Shown in pieces: positions 46,430 to 58,182 of a DNA stretch of 64,000 bases; position 1 is the stretch's first letter; each line of letters begins with the position of its first letter. The DNA is from Anseranas semipalmata (taxonomy: Eukaryota > Chordata > Aves > Anseriformes > Anseranatidae). A program made the translations under genes and the position numbers. Below the pieces are notes generated by a model. It saw nothing but the letters and a program-made list of their open reading frames with translations, had not been told where the DNA came from and searched no databases. The DNA lies in assembly GCA_013399115.1 (NCBI GenBank), contig VXAA01001954.1, forward strand, positions 65,836 through 129,835. Reading direction: 5' to 3'.

Positions 46430-47330
46430 GTTTCGAGGACGCGAGGATATTTTTCTGCGGCTACGCTACAGCTAGTTATGCTGTGCTGCTCTCACTTACT
46501 ACCTCCTGTGCTGCCCCCTGCCAGCCCCAGCCCGCCTCATCCGAGCGCCGTCTGGCATTGCTGGAGCGTGAGGGGCACGGCCTCCCCGTGAAGGTGGAGT
46601 ATGTTGGCACCGCAGGCCAACAACCCTTCATTCTTCAATATGGCTGGCGCCCAGGGGCAGCACAGGAGAAGTTTTTTTTTTTTTCTGGTCCAAGTAGCTC
46701 AAACAAAAGCCAATTACTGCACATATGACGAGGCTAACAGTGCTCCCTGAAAGCAACGCTGGGATTGTATGATGGAGACGTGAAAGCCCCCAACGCACTA
46801 CTGGGTAGCAAAATGTTGCGTTGGTGTGGCAGCTGAAGAATTTAGATGCTGAACCTGTCTTAAGATGTATAAATTGAATAACGCTTTATTGAAACCACGA
46901 AGCTGCTTCCATGGGGTCTGCATTTATCCACTTATTTTCAGTCCTTATGGCTGGTAACAAGCAATCCAACAGGTCTGAGGTTTTTTTTGTCCTTTTCTAG
47001 GACAAACTCACCACCCCCTTGAACAGTCAGGGTAAAACTTGAGAGCAGAGGCATGGCAGAGCTCAAGCATGCGTTTCCCTGGAAGATCAGTGAAGGCGAT
47101 GGCGTGGCAGCTTGTGGCGTTATGGTATGTAGCCCATACAATTGCAGAGAGGCAGATTGGCTGGCCCAAGCGGAGCCTCTTCTGCCGAGGTGCATTACCA
47201 CAGGCTCACTCGAGTGAGGACCTGTAGGCTGCGCCCACTCCTCCATTAACCCCCGTCACTCACCGCCGTGGCCGCAGTCCAGATGGACACGGAGTTACGC
47301 AGGCTGGAGATGAGGCTTTGTTCCTGCTGT
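46430..47330. promoter_or_regulatory. CpG-rich, promoter-like patch
   Basis: I count roughly thirty CpG sites in about 900 bp, against about one per 100 bp nearby (gaggacgcgagg at 46437, tccgagcgccgtctgg at 46540, tcaccgccgtggccgcag at 47260). Promoter-type words cluster at the right end: an inverted CCAAT box (attggct, about 47157), a GTGGGCG-type Sp/EGR site on minus (about 47233) and a perfect 14-base palindrome at 47205-47218. A near-ideal splice donor faces left on minus (cggcg then gtgagt, 47258-47263). No recognised repeat or protein covers it. It could be the start of an unannotated transcript, a CpG-rich enhancer or an old GC-rich repeat that I do not recognise. Confidence 0.33.
46885..47246 (-). 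other. hypothetical 102-codon frame followed by AATAAA
   Basis: A minus-strand frame from ATG at 47246 to a stop ending at 46938 encodes 102 residues, beginning MEEWAQPTGPHSSEPVVM and ending VGLLVTSHKD. An AATAAA polyadenylation word follows on the same strand at 46885-46890, about 48 bases past the stop. It lies in the CpG-rich patch, which lengthens frames by itself. The context at the ATG is weak (no purine at -3). No signal peptide, membrane segment or domain is recognised. It might be a small single-exon gene, a retrocopy fragment or, most likely, a chance frame. Confidence 0.15.
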
Positions 47331-49410
47331 CAGTACTGTGGAGCCCATTTTTCTAAGGAAGCAGCTTTCAGATATTTGGGTTTGTGCCAGGTGCTGATAA
47401 TCCAGAAAATCCTGAATATAAGTTTGTTCTTTAAAAATAGTGTTCCCTTTGCCTTCCTGTGCCAGGCTACAAAAACTGTTGTAGGAATAAGGTCACCTTG
47501 TTTGACAGAGATTTTTGTGGGATCATGTGTGGCTTTTGTTTTAAAATATATTAATTTATTATAATGTAAAGTCATCTGCCCGGGGGATGTGAGATGTTGT
47601 TGGACTACAACCAAGTATTGGCTTGTAGCCTCCTAAACCAGGGTGCTAAGAAATAAATCTTAATAGAGATGGGTGAACTGTTTATGTTGAAAATGTATTC
47701 AACAGACTTCACCTTTCCTTTCTTACATGTTTTCCTCAAAATAGATGATATTTTCTAGATTTGTTCAGTGCATGAAATGCCGTGTGCTGATATAGTATAC
47801 AGCAAAAGTTGTTTGTGTAATTGCAAATTATTTGAAACTCCTTTTCCCTCTTTGGGGGTGCCATGGTCTTCTAATTACTTTGCATTATTCTTTCTCTCAG
47901 ACTAGATGAGTAAAAATTCATAGACAAAAAAGAGGTTAATTATGACTAGCTTCTTTCAGGTGTTAGTTTAGTATTAGTATTCTTATATCTAAAGCAATGA
48001 CTAAAGAATATGTGTGAGGAAAACATACTAAAAAGCTATTGTAGAATGATTAAATTGTGTTATGCAAATATCCCATTCTTTTACTTCTAAATAATTTTGA
48101 AGTGTACTTTCCTCCCGTTGCAGCCACACCTGTACATTTTAATCCTCATTCTACTAACCCCTTGATTTCCTGAGGTTTTATAGGAAACTGGTTAAAAAGA
48201 CCCCCAGAAGATGAGGATTAAAATTTCACAGAATTTTCCTTTCACTGGTGTTTCATCAGAACAATACAGTATTCCAGAAAATCATCATGATATTGGCTAT
48301 GATACTTATGATTTCTCATATGTTCATTTACAGAATTTGTCAGACTTTTTTAGCATGTATGGTGAATTCTAATGACTTTTTTGGTTCAGTAACTGCCACG
48401 TGGAATGTAGATTTGTATAATGCTGTTATGTTATTGAAGATAAACATGCATGTTTTTAACATCTGAAGATCAGTGAGGACAGGTTAGCATCGTGTTAGCA
48501 CCCTTTACAAACACAAAAATTATGTGAGCCCTAATTCTTAACATTACAGCTTTGTAGTCCTGTGGTGTTTCTGCAATTGGTGATATCTAAGGCAGCTTGC
48601 TGTGTCCACTGGCACTGCATTGACCTTAAAGGAGCTCCATATGGGAATGGAAGTGTTCTCATATTCTGCCAGTTATAAAACTGGAAAAAAAGACAGAGGG
48701 AAGAGACATAATGAGGAAGCAAGATTGATGGACACAAATTAACCCAAGCCAGCCCAGTGCAATATGAAGTATTCAAATCTGTATTTGATGCATTTCACAT
48801 TGATTGTTCTCTGTGCAAACTGAAACTGGACTAGAATGGTGTGCAAGAATAATTAAAAAAAATAGATTTGACCTTAAATGGATTGTAGAATGATCAAAAT
48901 TATAGTTACAGGATTAATTTTTTTTTTTTAATCAGAAACTATCAGAAGGAATTCACACTTTGGGGTTTGGAGGGATAATCAGAATATTGGGTTGAAAACG
49001 CTTATATTGTCTCAAAAAAAATTCATTGTCATCTTCTTATTGCCATTCATGCTTAGGAAAAAGCTCCCATCTAAATCTAGAAATCTATGCTCCTGTAAAT
49101 TCATACTTACAATTGCTTTTTAACACAGTGTCAGTAGAAGAATGCCAGTTGACAATGACTAAGCAGAGAGAGAGGAGTCTATTTTTTACGGGGCAAAACA
49201 CTTTTACTTTTTCATTTCCTCCTGTTTTATCCTTCACTTATCCACACCTATTTGTCTCTTTCCATCATCTGTTTCATCTCGTCAGAAATCCAGGCTGTAA
49301 GCTGTCTGATACAGGCACCCATTTTTCATTATCTGTGCAGGTAGCTACTGTAATATAAATAAATATAAAAAATTCTTTGTAACTCCTCAGAGAATAAAAC
49401 ATTTAGTGAA

Positions 49411-49453
49411 AGTAGTGAGGTAACTATTCACTAGTAGTGAAGTAACTACTTGT
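49411..49453. repeat. imperfect 22-base tandem duplication
   Basis: 'agtagtgaggtaactattca' plus ct is followed by 'agtagtgaagtaactacttg' plus t, differing at a few positions. A small local duplication with no evident role. Confidence 0.8.
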
Positions 49454-49592
49454 GTGTTATCATGTTACATTGAGGTAGCAGCTGCAGATCACTTAGACAG
49501 ATCTAGAAGCTCCATGAAAAAAACTACCACAGACCGTTTATATGTTGAGTTGAAAATATCCCCAACCAAACCCTCTACTGTAGCTTGTCTGG

Positions 49593-49630
49593 AAAAAAAA
49601 AAAAAAAAAAAGGAAAAAAAAGAAAAAAAG
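49593..49630. repeat. A-rich tract
   Basis: Nineteen A bases, then aggaa and agaaa interruptions. A simple low-complexity tract; no adjacent retrogene body was recognised. Confidence 0.95.
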
Positions 49631-51599
49631 GACTAGCATCTGATAACGCTAACTCTAACAGCATAGTTACCTGCGTGTTTGACTGCCTTAGAAGGAATTT
49701 ATAACTTTATGCTTGACTTCTTCAAAGATCTTGAAATTTGAGTTGGTTATGAAAAAGATTTTGATTGCAAGCTTTGTCTCTTGAGATGTTACAAGGAGGC
49801 ACTAATTTCATACAATTAACCAAGTAAATATGTAAACCAGACAATTATAGAAATATAGCTAAAACAGACTTCTGAGGGATTTGACAGATTACAGGCTGCT
49901 AACACTGTCATAATCACTGTTAAAATCTGTAATCTCATTAACATCAAAGAACAGAAACCAAACTGAACTAAGCTAAAAAATGATTCAAAAAAGATAAGAA
50001 CCCATTTTATTATAGGCACCAGAACTGTTGTGAAATATAAGGAGGAATGGAGGAGTGTGAGAACATTTCAGAAGAGGCTGATGAAATGAAAGCTGTGATG
50101 AAATTATCTGCTGCTTTCCTTTGCCACACTTAAAATTGCAGATCCCACATTTACTCCAAACTAATATTTGTTAAGCATGCTCTGTCATGAGGGGTGAAAG
50201 GGTGTATCAAAGTGATGCATAACAGTAATAATAAAATCGAAGAAGACAGAATGGTTGAGCTCACAATTTTCTCCATTGTTAAAAATCCTGCCTATCTGTC
50301 CAAGAATTTTGACATCAGTCAACTGTTTTAGTACATTCATGTTGTTTATGTCAAAATTTCTGAACAGGCTAGAGGCACAAATTCAGCATTTTTGCACTTT
50401 TATTTTTATCCAGGGTAGAAGGAGCTGGTGAGCTTGGCTAGATTGTATACCTTGATTATTGTTGGTTTTTGCAGACAGAATTGCCGGGTTTATGATGAAG
50501 ATAACATTATCTGGTAGTTTTATGCTTTTTTTTTTTTTTNCCATGATATTTTTACAAGATTTTGAAGTTTCACTGTTTATATAGATAAATAAAAATGGGG
50601 GAGCTTTCTACTTGATGCAAGCAGCTACAACACAGATTCCAGAGAAACCCAAACTGTGATGATTCAGCATAAAACACAGCCATTCTTTTTACATTACAAC
50701 CCTCTACATACGTTACAAACAGCACCTCATCAAAAAACAGGATGGGAAGGTGAGCAGATTCTCCTATGTCAACACTGTGCAAGAAACGAAAGAAAGAATA
50801 AATTACAGATGAATATATAAATTCCTGCTGTTCACAGCAAGTGATACAACATGAAAAACCCTCTCCAAAAGGTGGGTTTTCAGCCTTTTAGTGCTGTGAA
50901 GTTGAAATTGCCCATGGTCAATGCATGCAAGCCATGGCACAGTGCTGGAGCTATGTCAGTGGAGAACAAGCAACAGTTCTGCACTAGCTCCAGTTTCTGT
51001 GATCATTTTAGTGTATACTCCCATTTAGAGTATGTTCTGATAATGCAATATCGAACATCTTCAATTCTGAAGGGCTGGAAGGTAGTTGATGATTGTCTCC
51101 GAAAGATACAATTAGTATCTATCTGTACATATATACTTTTAAATGAAAAAAGATACAAAATCCCCAAACCAACAACTGATCTGTTCACAGAAACCAACTG
51201 ATTTTCAAAGATTCTTAGACTGCAAATCTGATTATCTGATTATTAATTTTTTATTGGGTAATTAAATCAAAACGTTATATGATATGTTGTTGAAGAAAAC
51301 AGACTCCAGGTCTGTGATCCTCCAGCATTTGATAAAGCTGGCATTTGATTGTGGGTGAAAATCAAGAAAAGAATACAAGCAATGTAGAATGGAGGTAAAA
51401 TAACTCTTTTCAGATAAATTGCATGCTTCAGATTAAGGCTGAGACAGGCTCAGATAATTCATAGATAATAAATATATGTTTTATATTCACAGCAGAAATC
51501 CAACAGCAAGGTTATTACAAACAAAACACAAGCATATGCATACAGAGACTTACAACGCTGTCACAGAGATGTTGACTTTCTAGTCCCTCACCTATTTGG

Positions 51600-52140
51600 A
51601 CTATTTAAGATCAAGGTCATGTGAAGGTTAAGCAGACAGGGAGAGCAAGGTTTCATGGGACAACCCCAGCTGTGACCTATGAGCTATCATTCCAGAGGAT
51701 CCTATGGGATCTAGAATAAGAACAGCAGGAAAACTGAAAAGGCAATAATATAATAAGCAGGTAGGTTAACAGGACCTTATGGGAAAGGTTATCAAAACCT
51801 GCTCTCAGATTTAGAAGAATTAGGATGGACACCTGACTGTTCTGTAGCTAAAATGAGACTAGTAAGCAACCCAGTATACGCAATCCACTGGCTTAAAAGC
51901 AGACTGAATATAGTCCAAAGTTTTTGTCTCTCTGAATTGGCTATCAGAAACGTGAGAATTGCAGATGCTGCCAAAGCTGCCTTTTTGCTGCCTTTTCAAT
52001 AAACTTCTCTTTACAGCTCTGTGCAGAATATATGACTATGTGTACAGGGGTCTAATTTAGGGGAACAAAAAGGGCTTTTGCTCTCTGCTGGGACACAGCC
52101 AGACCGATCCTTCAATAGTTGCAAAAGGGGAACCTGATTC
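51600..52140 (+). repeat. weak LTR-like stretch
   Basis: The order of signals resembles a retroviral LTR: a TATA-like 'cttaaaagcag' at about 51892, then 'gctgccttttcaataaactt' with AATAAA near 51999, then a GT-containing stretch (atgactatgtgtacaggg). I could not define TG...CA ends, a target duplication, a primer-binding site or any gag frame next to it. It may be a decayed solo LTR or simply unique DNA with an AATAAA word. Confidence 0.2.
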
Positions 52141-53860
52141 CTAGCACCAGGAGGTTTGGTCCAATGAACACACTTTTGGAAGAGTAAGCTTTTCCAATCC
52201 CAAAATTGTCCGATACTTGAGGCTTGGTGTGACTTTACACCAAATCAGGGTGATTATAACTACTGCTTTCACTGATGCCACCAAGGTCGCTATGTAGCCA
52301 TTGTTGCACTGTGACCCATAGGAGACCAATATTATCCTGCCTTCCCCCAGTCTGTCTGGACCATGTATGGATGTGTCAGCTACAGCATCTGAAGTTATGG
52401 GTGCTGTTTTTTTGCCTAAGCAGGGGAGGGCTTATGTTTAGTAATCCAGCACTGCTGGGTTCAGTCCCTGTAGCTGGGGGTGCTACAACATCTTCCAATA
52501 GGACAGATGGACAATATCAACAATGGCACTTTGAAAACAATTAAGAAGCATTATTGAGCAGAGGCCAGCCTGTCTACCATCATGGTAAAGTAGTCAGTCT
52601 ACCTTGGGTAACTGTTCCTGTTAGACTGATACAAAGGGAATAAGGAAGAAAGAAAAAAAAGTCATTCATGAACAAAATGGGACCCATATTTGGATGTACT
52701 AAAAGCGAAGCATGCACTTTTAAAAATGGAACTGGGTACTATTCAGGCAATGCTCTACCATTTTCACACACCATGTGGACTCTGGTGTGGGGAAAAAAAA
52801 GAAAAAATATAATAATGCATATGTGTGGTAATAATCTGCACATGACTGGTTGCTGTAATGTGCACTGCTGTACTGCCAGCAGGGAAGTGAGTGATTGCAT
52901 CTCGCCTACACAATGGACACTGGCTTTGCCTCACATGGTTTTTCAGCAGGAGAACAAATAAGAGGGGGGAAAGAAAGGAATGAAAACCACTACCTGACCA
53001 GACTGCCCCCAAGCCTCGAGCAGTCAGTGAGAAGTTTTTTGTCTTTTTAGTCTTTTTTTTTTTTTCTTTAAGCTTACTACTATGCTCAGATAACTTGCTG
53101 AGCGAGAGGCGAAAGGTAGCTACCTGCCTTTTGCTTTGACCTCTGTGTCTTTTAGCATAGGTGGTGAAACATATGTCACAGAAGCTGTGCTCATCAGGAA
53201 AGTTTTTACTTGTTTTGCTAGTCTGGTGGCTTATCCAGAGCAGTTTGATATTCAAATGAATCTGTCAGGAACAAGAGTGTGGTGCTTCAGTTCTTGCTTG
53301 GGCCTGATGACATTGATTTGTGAGCATACTGCTTGACTACGGGATGTGTGACAGATAAATTTTATCAAAATTAAGGCACAATTAAACATTTCATCTTCCT
53401 AATTACTGGCTGTAGATTCAGCCTGATGACCATGTGCTGTAAGAAATCAGCAACCATTACACATTTTAATGGAGCACAGCTGTCTTACAGCTTGGTAATA
53501 TTTGCACAGTGCCACAGAACTGTAATTTATGATAAAAAGAAAAAATGTGTATTGGCTCTTTTTTGCCAAAATAGATTAAGGATTCATATACTTTAATGAG
53601 ATTTGGACCTAGCCTTGGATTATCGTTATAAATGATTTATGTGCATGTTGGTGGACTCCTGTAGTTTTGAGTTGATTTGTGTTTTGGTCGACCAATATGT
53701 AATTCACTATTTCCTTGTGTGCCAGTATTTGCATTCTTTCCCCTCTCTCCATTTCAGTTCTATTTTTCCACCATAACTTAGCGAGAAGGGCAAGAGGGAC
53801 GGTTAAGAAAGCACCGAGGCATATTTTACAGGAGCCTCTCTCACAGCAAAACCAGCTCCC
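52141..53860. other. unique DNA, no gene seen
   Basis: The 163-codon minus frame at 52764-53255 contains a CPLC pair and a lysine run encoded by a T tract (53050-53065), but it has no complete zinc-binding motif and no family match that I know. The block at 53360-53600 is non-repetitive with enhancer-type words ('cctaattactggctgtagat'). Confidence 0.45.
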
Positions 53861-53865
53861 GAAAT

Positions 53866-53884
53866 CCCTCCCCTGCTCCCTCCC
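53866..53884 (-). other. potential G-quadruplex motif (minus)
   Basis: C tracts of 3, 4, 3 and 3 bases with loops T, TGCT and T on plus give a canonical four-tract G-quadruplex motif on minus. Confidence 0.75.
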
Positions 53885-53913
53885 TCCACACCCCAAGCAC
53901 AGAGAGGACAGCA

Positions 53914-53937
53914 GGGAGGGAGGCGAGGGGACGTGGG
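53914..53937 (+). other. potential G-quadruplex motif (plus)
   Basis: G tracts of 3, 3, 4 and 3 bases with loops A, AGGCGA and ACGT meet the canonical rule on plus. It lies 30 bases from the minus-strand motif at 53866-53884, in a short GC-rich patch (about 53770-53980). Confidence 0.75.
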
Positions 53938-55424
53938 TGACACCAGCCTGGAGCAGGGTCACCCCTGCAGCCTGGAACTAGGGCACAGGGGAACAGATGA
54001 TCCCTGAACCCCTGCTCGGGCAGAGACCTGCTCGAACAGTGTTGCATCTCAAGGCAGAGTAACCAGAAACCTTGCTCCTGCTTGTTCAAAACATGACCTA
54101 CAAAAGTATGTTTGCTCCTCCACTTGATATTTTCCAGTTCCAGTCAGTTTTTCCAGAAAAGGTGCTCCTTCTCTAAAGGAAGAAAAAAAAAAAAAAAAAA
54201 AGAACCAACAACATATGTACCCAATTTATTATTCTCGGAACCACCTTTCTCCTCCATTCCTTTCTTCAGTAAGTTTCTTTCACAGATTATTTAGAGAATG
54301 TGTGGATCAGGGGAAACAATGAAGATAAAATTAGGTGTTTTATAGATACACATATACATATAGATATATATACAATGGTTGTGCTTGTATTTGTGCATGC
54401 TTTATTTTTATATTAAATTTAGTGAACCAAATTCATACTGAGTTTAACTACCTAGATTTCCGAGGAGTCATGCTTAAGTCCAGAGTTTGGCCCCATATGC
54501 TGAAAAACCCTGAGATCCATATGTGCAGAAGAAAAGAAAAACTAAATTCTAATTTTCATAATAAAAAAAAAATCCTGTCCAAGCTTGATTTACTTCAGTG
54601 TTCATATGCTGGAATGTTTCATACTGTACCAGGTTGCATATGCTTGCACACTAATTCTCAATTGCCGTATGCAGTTTGTGACAACCATCTGCTAAGACCT
54701 CCCTTAGAGTTCTTTCTCCCACTCAGCCCAGCTGAAATAAAAATATGGACAGAAACAACTTCTGCAGGGAAATGAAAAAGTTAATAGAGGACTTGGAGTT
54801 AGACTGCATATCTGATTTGAATTCCATTGCTCCTACAACTTATGCCCTACTTATAAAACATTCCTGAAGTGTAAAACATTAAATATAACAGAAAACTGCA
54901 AAATAAAGCCATACTTCCTTTGACAGACTTGAATGTGCTAGAAAGGTAATAATAAAATATGTACACACAGCGCACATGTGTTAGCTCGCTCTCACTAACC
55001 ATTCTAAAACAGCAGCTTAGACTAACTGTGTATAGCACCTTAACACATTAAAGCACCCTAAAGCAGGAGGGGGATGAGTGGTGAGAAAAAGAGGGTGTGA
55101 GAGAGAAAGGGCTGAAAAATCTGCTCTCAGTTTCATCGCCAGAGAAGTGACTCCATTTAAGTCAGCCTCATCAGAAACTCCAAGTGCCAGATGTTGGCTG
55201 CTCCAAATCAAGCTGGAGGTGCAAGCCAGTGACCAGAGTATCTGAAAATCAGGTACTGCAGGTGAAGGAAGAGGGTAGGGGAACAAGTGATGAGCAATGA
55301 TAGAGGAGGGAGCCGAGGGATTAAAGCACAGATGGACTGTTACCTTCGAGCATTTGATCTTCTCCAGTTTTCCATTTCACCTTATCATCCACTCATGGGT
55401 TAAATTCTCCATCACATCTGAATC
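53938..55424. other. unique DNA, no gene seen
   Basis: An A run at 54183-54201 and an AT-rich 'atatac' patch at about 54346-54374. The 146-codon frame at 54335-54775 begins in that patch and has no family signature. Confidence 0.5.
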
Positions 55425-55650
55425 ATAGAAAACAGGAATGATAGAGAGTTCAGAAGGCTGAGTAGTCAGTCCCCTGCCCTTGAGCACGACCAGCTACGCC
55501 AAAGCCATGGAGTGCAAGTGTCATTGTCAGCTAGTCAGTGTTTAACTAGGTTGTTGTTAAAAACCTCCTGATACAATAAAGTTGACTCCGTTGTTTCTTT
55601 TCCTATGGTTTCCATTTCTAACATCCGAAGCCTCATGCTTCTTGTCAGAG
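55425..55650 (-). mobile_element. ancient CR1 fragment
   Basis: 'aatcatagaaaacaggaatg', 'gtcagtcccctgcccttgag', 'gttgttgttaaaaacctcct' and 'cctatggtttccatttctaa' followed by 'catgcttcttgtcag' track the antisense consensus of old reptilian CR1 (tail block, then '...ttaaaaacctcc...' and '...cattgcttcttgtc'). Several gaps and strong divergence mark it as old. No coding frame remains. Confidence 0.55.
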
Positions 55651-55670
55651 CATCAGCTGTCATGAAAAAA

Positions 55671-55688
55671 GGTGGTGGTGGTGGTGGA
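55671..55688 (+). repeat. GGT trinucleotide repeat
   Basis: Six or so GGT units in a row following a short A run. Confidence 0.9.
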
Positions 55689-58134
55689 TTTCCTTAGTGC
55701 TGCTCCTTTGCACATTAGCTGAGGTCCTGGTTGCATGGAGCAGAGGTAAAGATGACTCCAGGTGTCTTCCAGACAACAAATCTATAAATACATGCCAGTA
55801 TGACGTTCTTCTAGTTCACAAAAGCATGACATTTTTGGCCCATCTTTGGTTTGTGAAAGGAGATGAGTGCCCTGAGAGAAGAATGATGACAGAATTATAT
55901 ATTTGGAGCCAGAAATCATGGGTCTTGGGCTGCATTTCTGTGATGACTTGACTTCAGCAGGTTTTCACTGCAAGTGTGAGTGAAAAATCAAGCCCAGCAA
56001 TGAAGCCTGAATGCTTCAACTTAAAAAAGGGGAGAAAGGAAAAGGGAAAGGAGGAATAGTTTTAGAGCTGCTGAAAAAAACATGTGGAACTCATGTTTTG
56101 TTGTTAGATTTTTAAAGACAATATATCAGTGTATTTGGCAAACACAATATTCCTAGGATAGACTATATCAGGTGATACCGCTGGTTTTAAAGTCTCAGTA
56201 AGTTGTAAGAGATTCGCCTTAGAAATTGTAAGGCTGCACATATGTAAACCTTGAAGCTGTAATGGGGTTGGACTATTTTAAGAGCTTTTGAAAGGCTGGT
56301 ATATTAAGTTATATATCAATCTGTCCACCATGGATTATTATCTTAACAGCTGTTTTAAGTGTAGCCTATCAGTTTTAAATATAGAAACAGCAGTAAATAG
56401 TGCGTTATGATATTCCAGATGGAACACTTAAAATAAATTGAAATATCCGCGTATTTGAGAGTTTTCTATAGCACAACTATTATGCCATCATTTTCTGTAG
56501 GTAGTGTAACAACCTCTTAGCCCTACAGCATTAAAAAGTTTGAGGACATGGATGGGTAGAGAACTGATGACAACCAAAGAAAGGCTTTAGAAAGTTTTCC
56601 ATAGGAGTGCTAAGAGAAAGGCATGTGACAAATCCAGGACCTGGTTTCTCTTGCTCCAGGTTCTTTCTGCTCATGCCAACCGCTGGAAATCTTTATGAGG
56701 CCATGGTGCTGTGAAACATCCATTGCTAAATTGTAGCATGTGGTGCCTTGAGGTGTATCTGCTCTAGAAGGGAAATGACTAAATTAAATGGAATTAGGGA
56801 GAAGGGCGGCTCTAGTGACCCAGCATTTCTGATGGAGAAAATGCCCTGAGTCCACCTGAAGGTCACACAGCCTTCCTATCACACAGCTTTGCTAATGTGC
56901 TTTGCTTACAAAGTGAAGCAGAAGCGAAATTACATTGATCATTTTTCCTCTGCTGTAAAATTAGCTGCACTAGAGTAATGTATTTGCTTGCTTTTGAGGG
57001 ACCATGACTTGATGTGATGTGGTATGGTTCAATAGCTGAGCTGAGAGACTGGTCTGCCAGGCCCCGGATGTGATACCTGCACTATTAACCGTGTGGGTTA
57101 GTATTTGCACTAATAACCAAACGTAAGCCTCTGCATGCCTGCCCTTTTCTCCACTTGCATTGCTTACAGTGTTGAAGTCTGGGGCAGTGACTGGCTGTTG
57201 CAACATGCCAGCCCCATTGCAGACAGAGAGCTTAGCTGCTGGCCTTACCATAGTGTCTCCAGAGGCCCTGTAGCTCAGCAGCTTTAGAAACACAGCAGGT
57301 AAGCTATAGTGTCTCTTTGTGCACCTGTGCTTAATCACCAGGACATGGAATAGGTCGACCTAACCTTGCCATAAAATCTGTGAAAGCAAGCTTCTTAAAA
57401 ATATATCCCAACATATATAAGAAGATAAGACAAAAGCCAGAAGGCAGAGTAACTGTGATGGTTCAAAACTATGCAGGGAGCCTTGGCTGTCACTGCTTGG
57501 GTTTAGAGCACCAGATTCATTGAAAGATGCTTGGGAAAGACATTCAGCATGCTCCAGAGAATGGTGCTTTTATTGCATGCAGGTACACATTACTTGTTAT
57601 CTATTTCAGGTAGCCTCATCTCTTTGAAAACCACTTCCTACACGGGGATATTGTGGTCATTTTTTGAGGTAAGATAGGTAGCATCTTTAAAATGCAATGC
57701 ACAGCACCCTGTAAGCAGTAAGTATTTGTTACTGTTGTCACTACTTTTAAACTCCATAATGTTATGCTCCAGGAGGTTCTACAGCTGATGACAACAAAAG
57801 ACCAGTTGCTGATATTCCTTTTGGTTAATTGAGTTGCTGTTATCCCGATACCCAGCAGCTATCTGTGATGTTATTAAACATATGGTGGATAAACGCACAG
57901 GTTTCATCTTTAGAATTCACGAGGCTAATAGTTCTTCAGGTCTGTATATTTGTAGCTTTTCTGAGGTACTTTTTAGTACAGTGGTTCTATGTTTAAACTC
58001 CTGGAATTAATTTGAATAGTATTAGTCTATAAAGCACTCTGATATTGTGACCACGCAGGCCCCTATCTCCTGCTAGCCTCATATAGAAACCTGTTTCTGT
58101 CCAGTGGATAATTCCCCCCTATGCCAGTGAGGAT

Positions 58135-58182
58135 ATCAAAATGGACTGTACTCATGCTATCAAAATGGACTGTACTCATGCT
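58135..58182. repeat. 24-base perfect tandem duplication
   Basis: The unit 'atcaaaatggactgtactca' plus tgct occurs twice with no mismatch (58135-58158 and 58159-58182). Perfect identity suggests a recent event or an assembly artefact. Confidence 0.95.

Larger units (their letters stand above)
47331..51599. other. unique AT-rich DNA, no gene seen
   Basis: Contains an imperfect 22-base tandem at 49411-49453, an A-rich tract at 49593-49630 and a T run ending in an N at 50540. Frames such as 49026-49358 (110 codons) and 50851-51201 (116 codons, with an antisense frame) show no family features. Confidence 0.5.

Noticed and set aside
52764..53255. 163-codon minus frame with a CPLC pair, considered as a zinc-finger exon
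   Set aside because: There is only one complete Cys pair, the lysine run comes from a T tract, and no ring or zinc-finger spacing is present.
54335..54775. 146-codon open frame
   Set aside because: Starts in an AT simple repeat, shows no domain and is of chance length.
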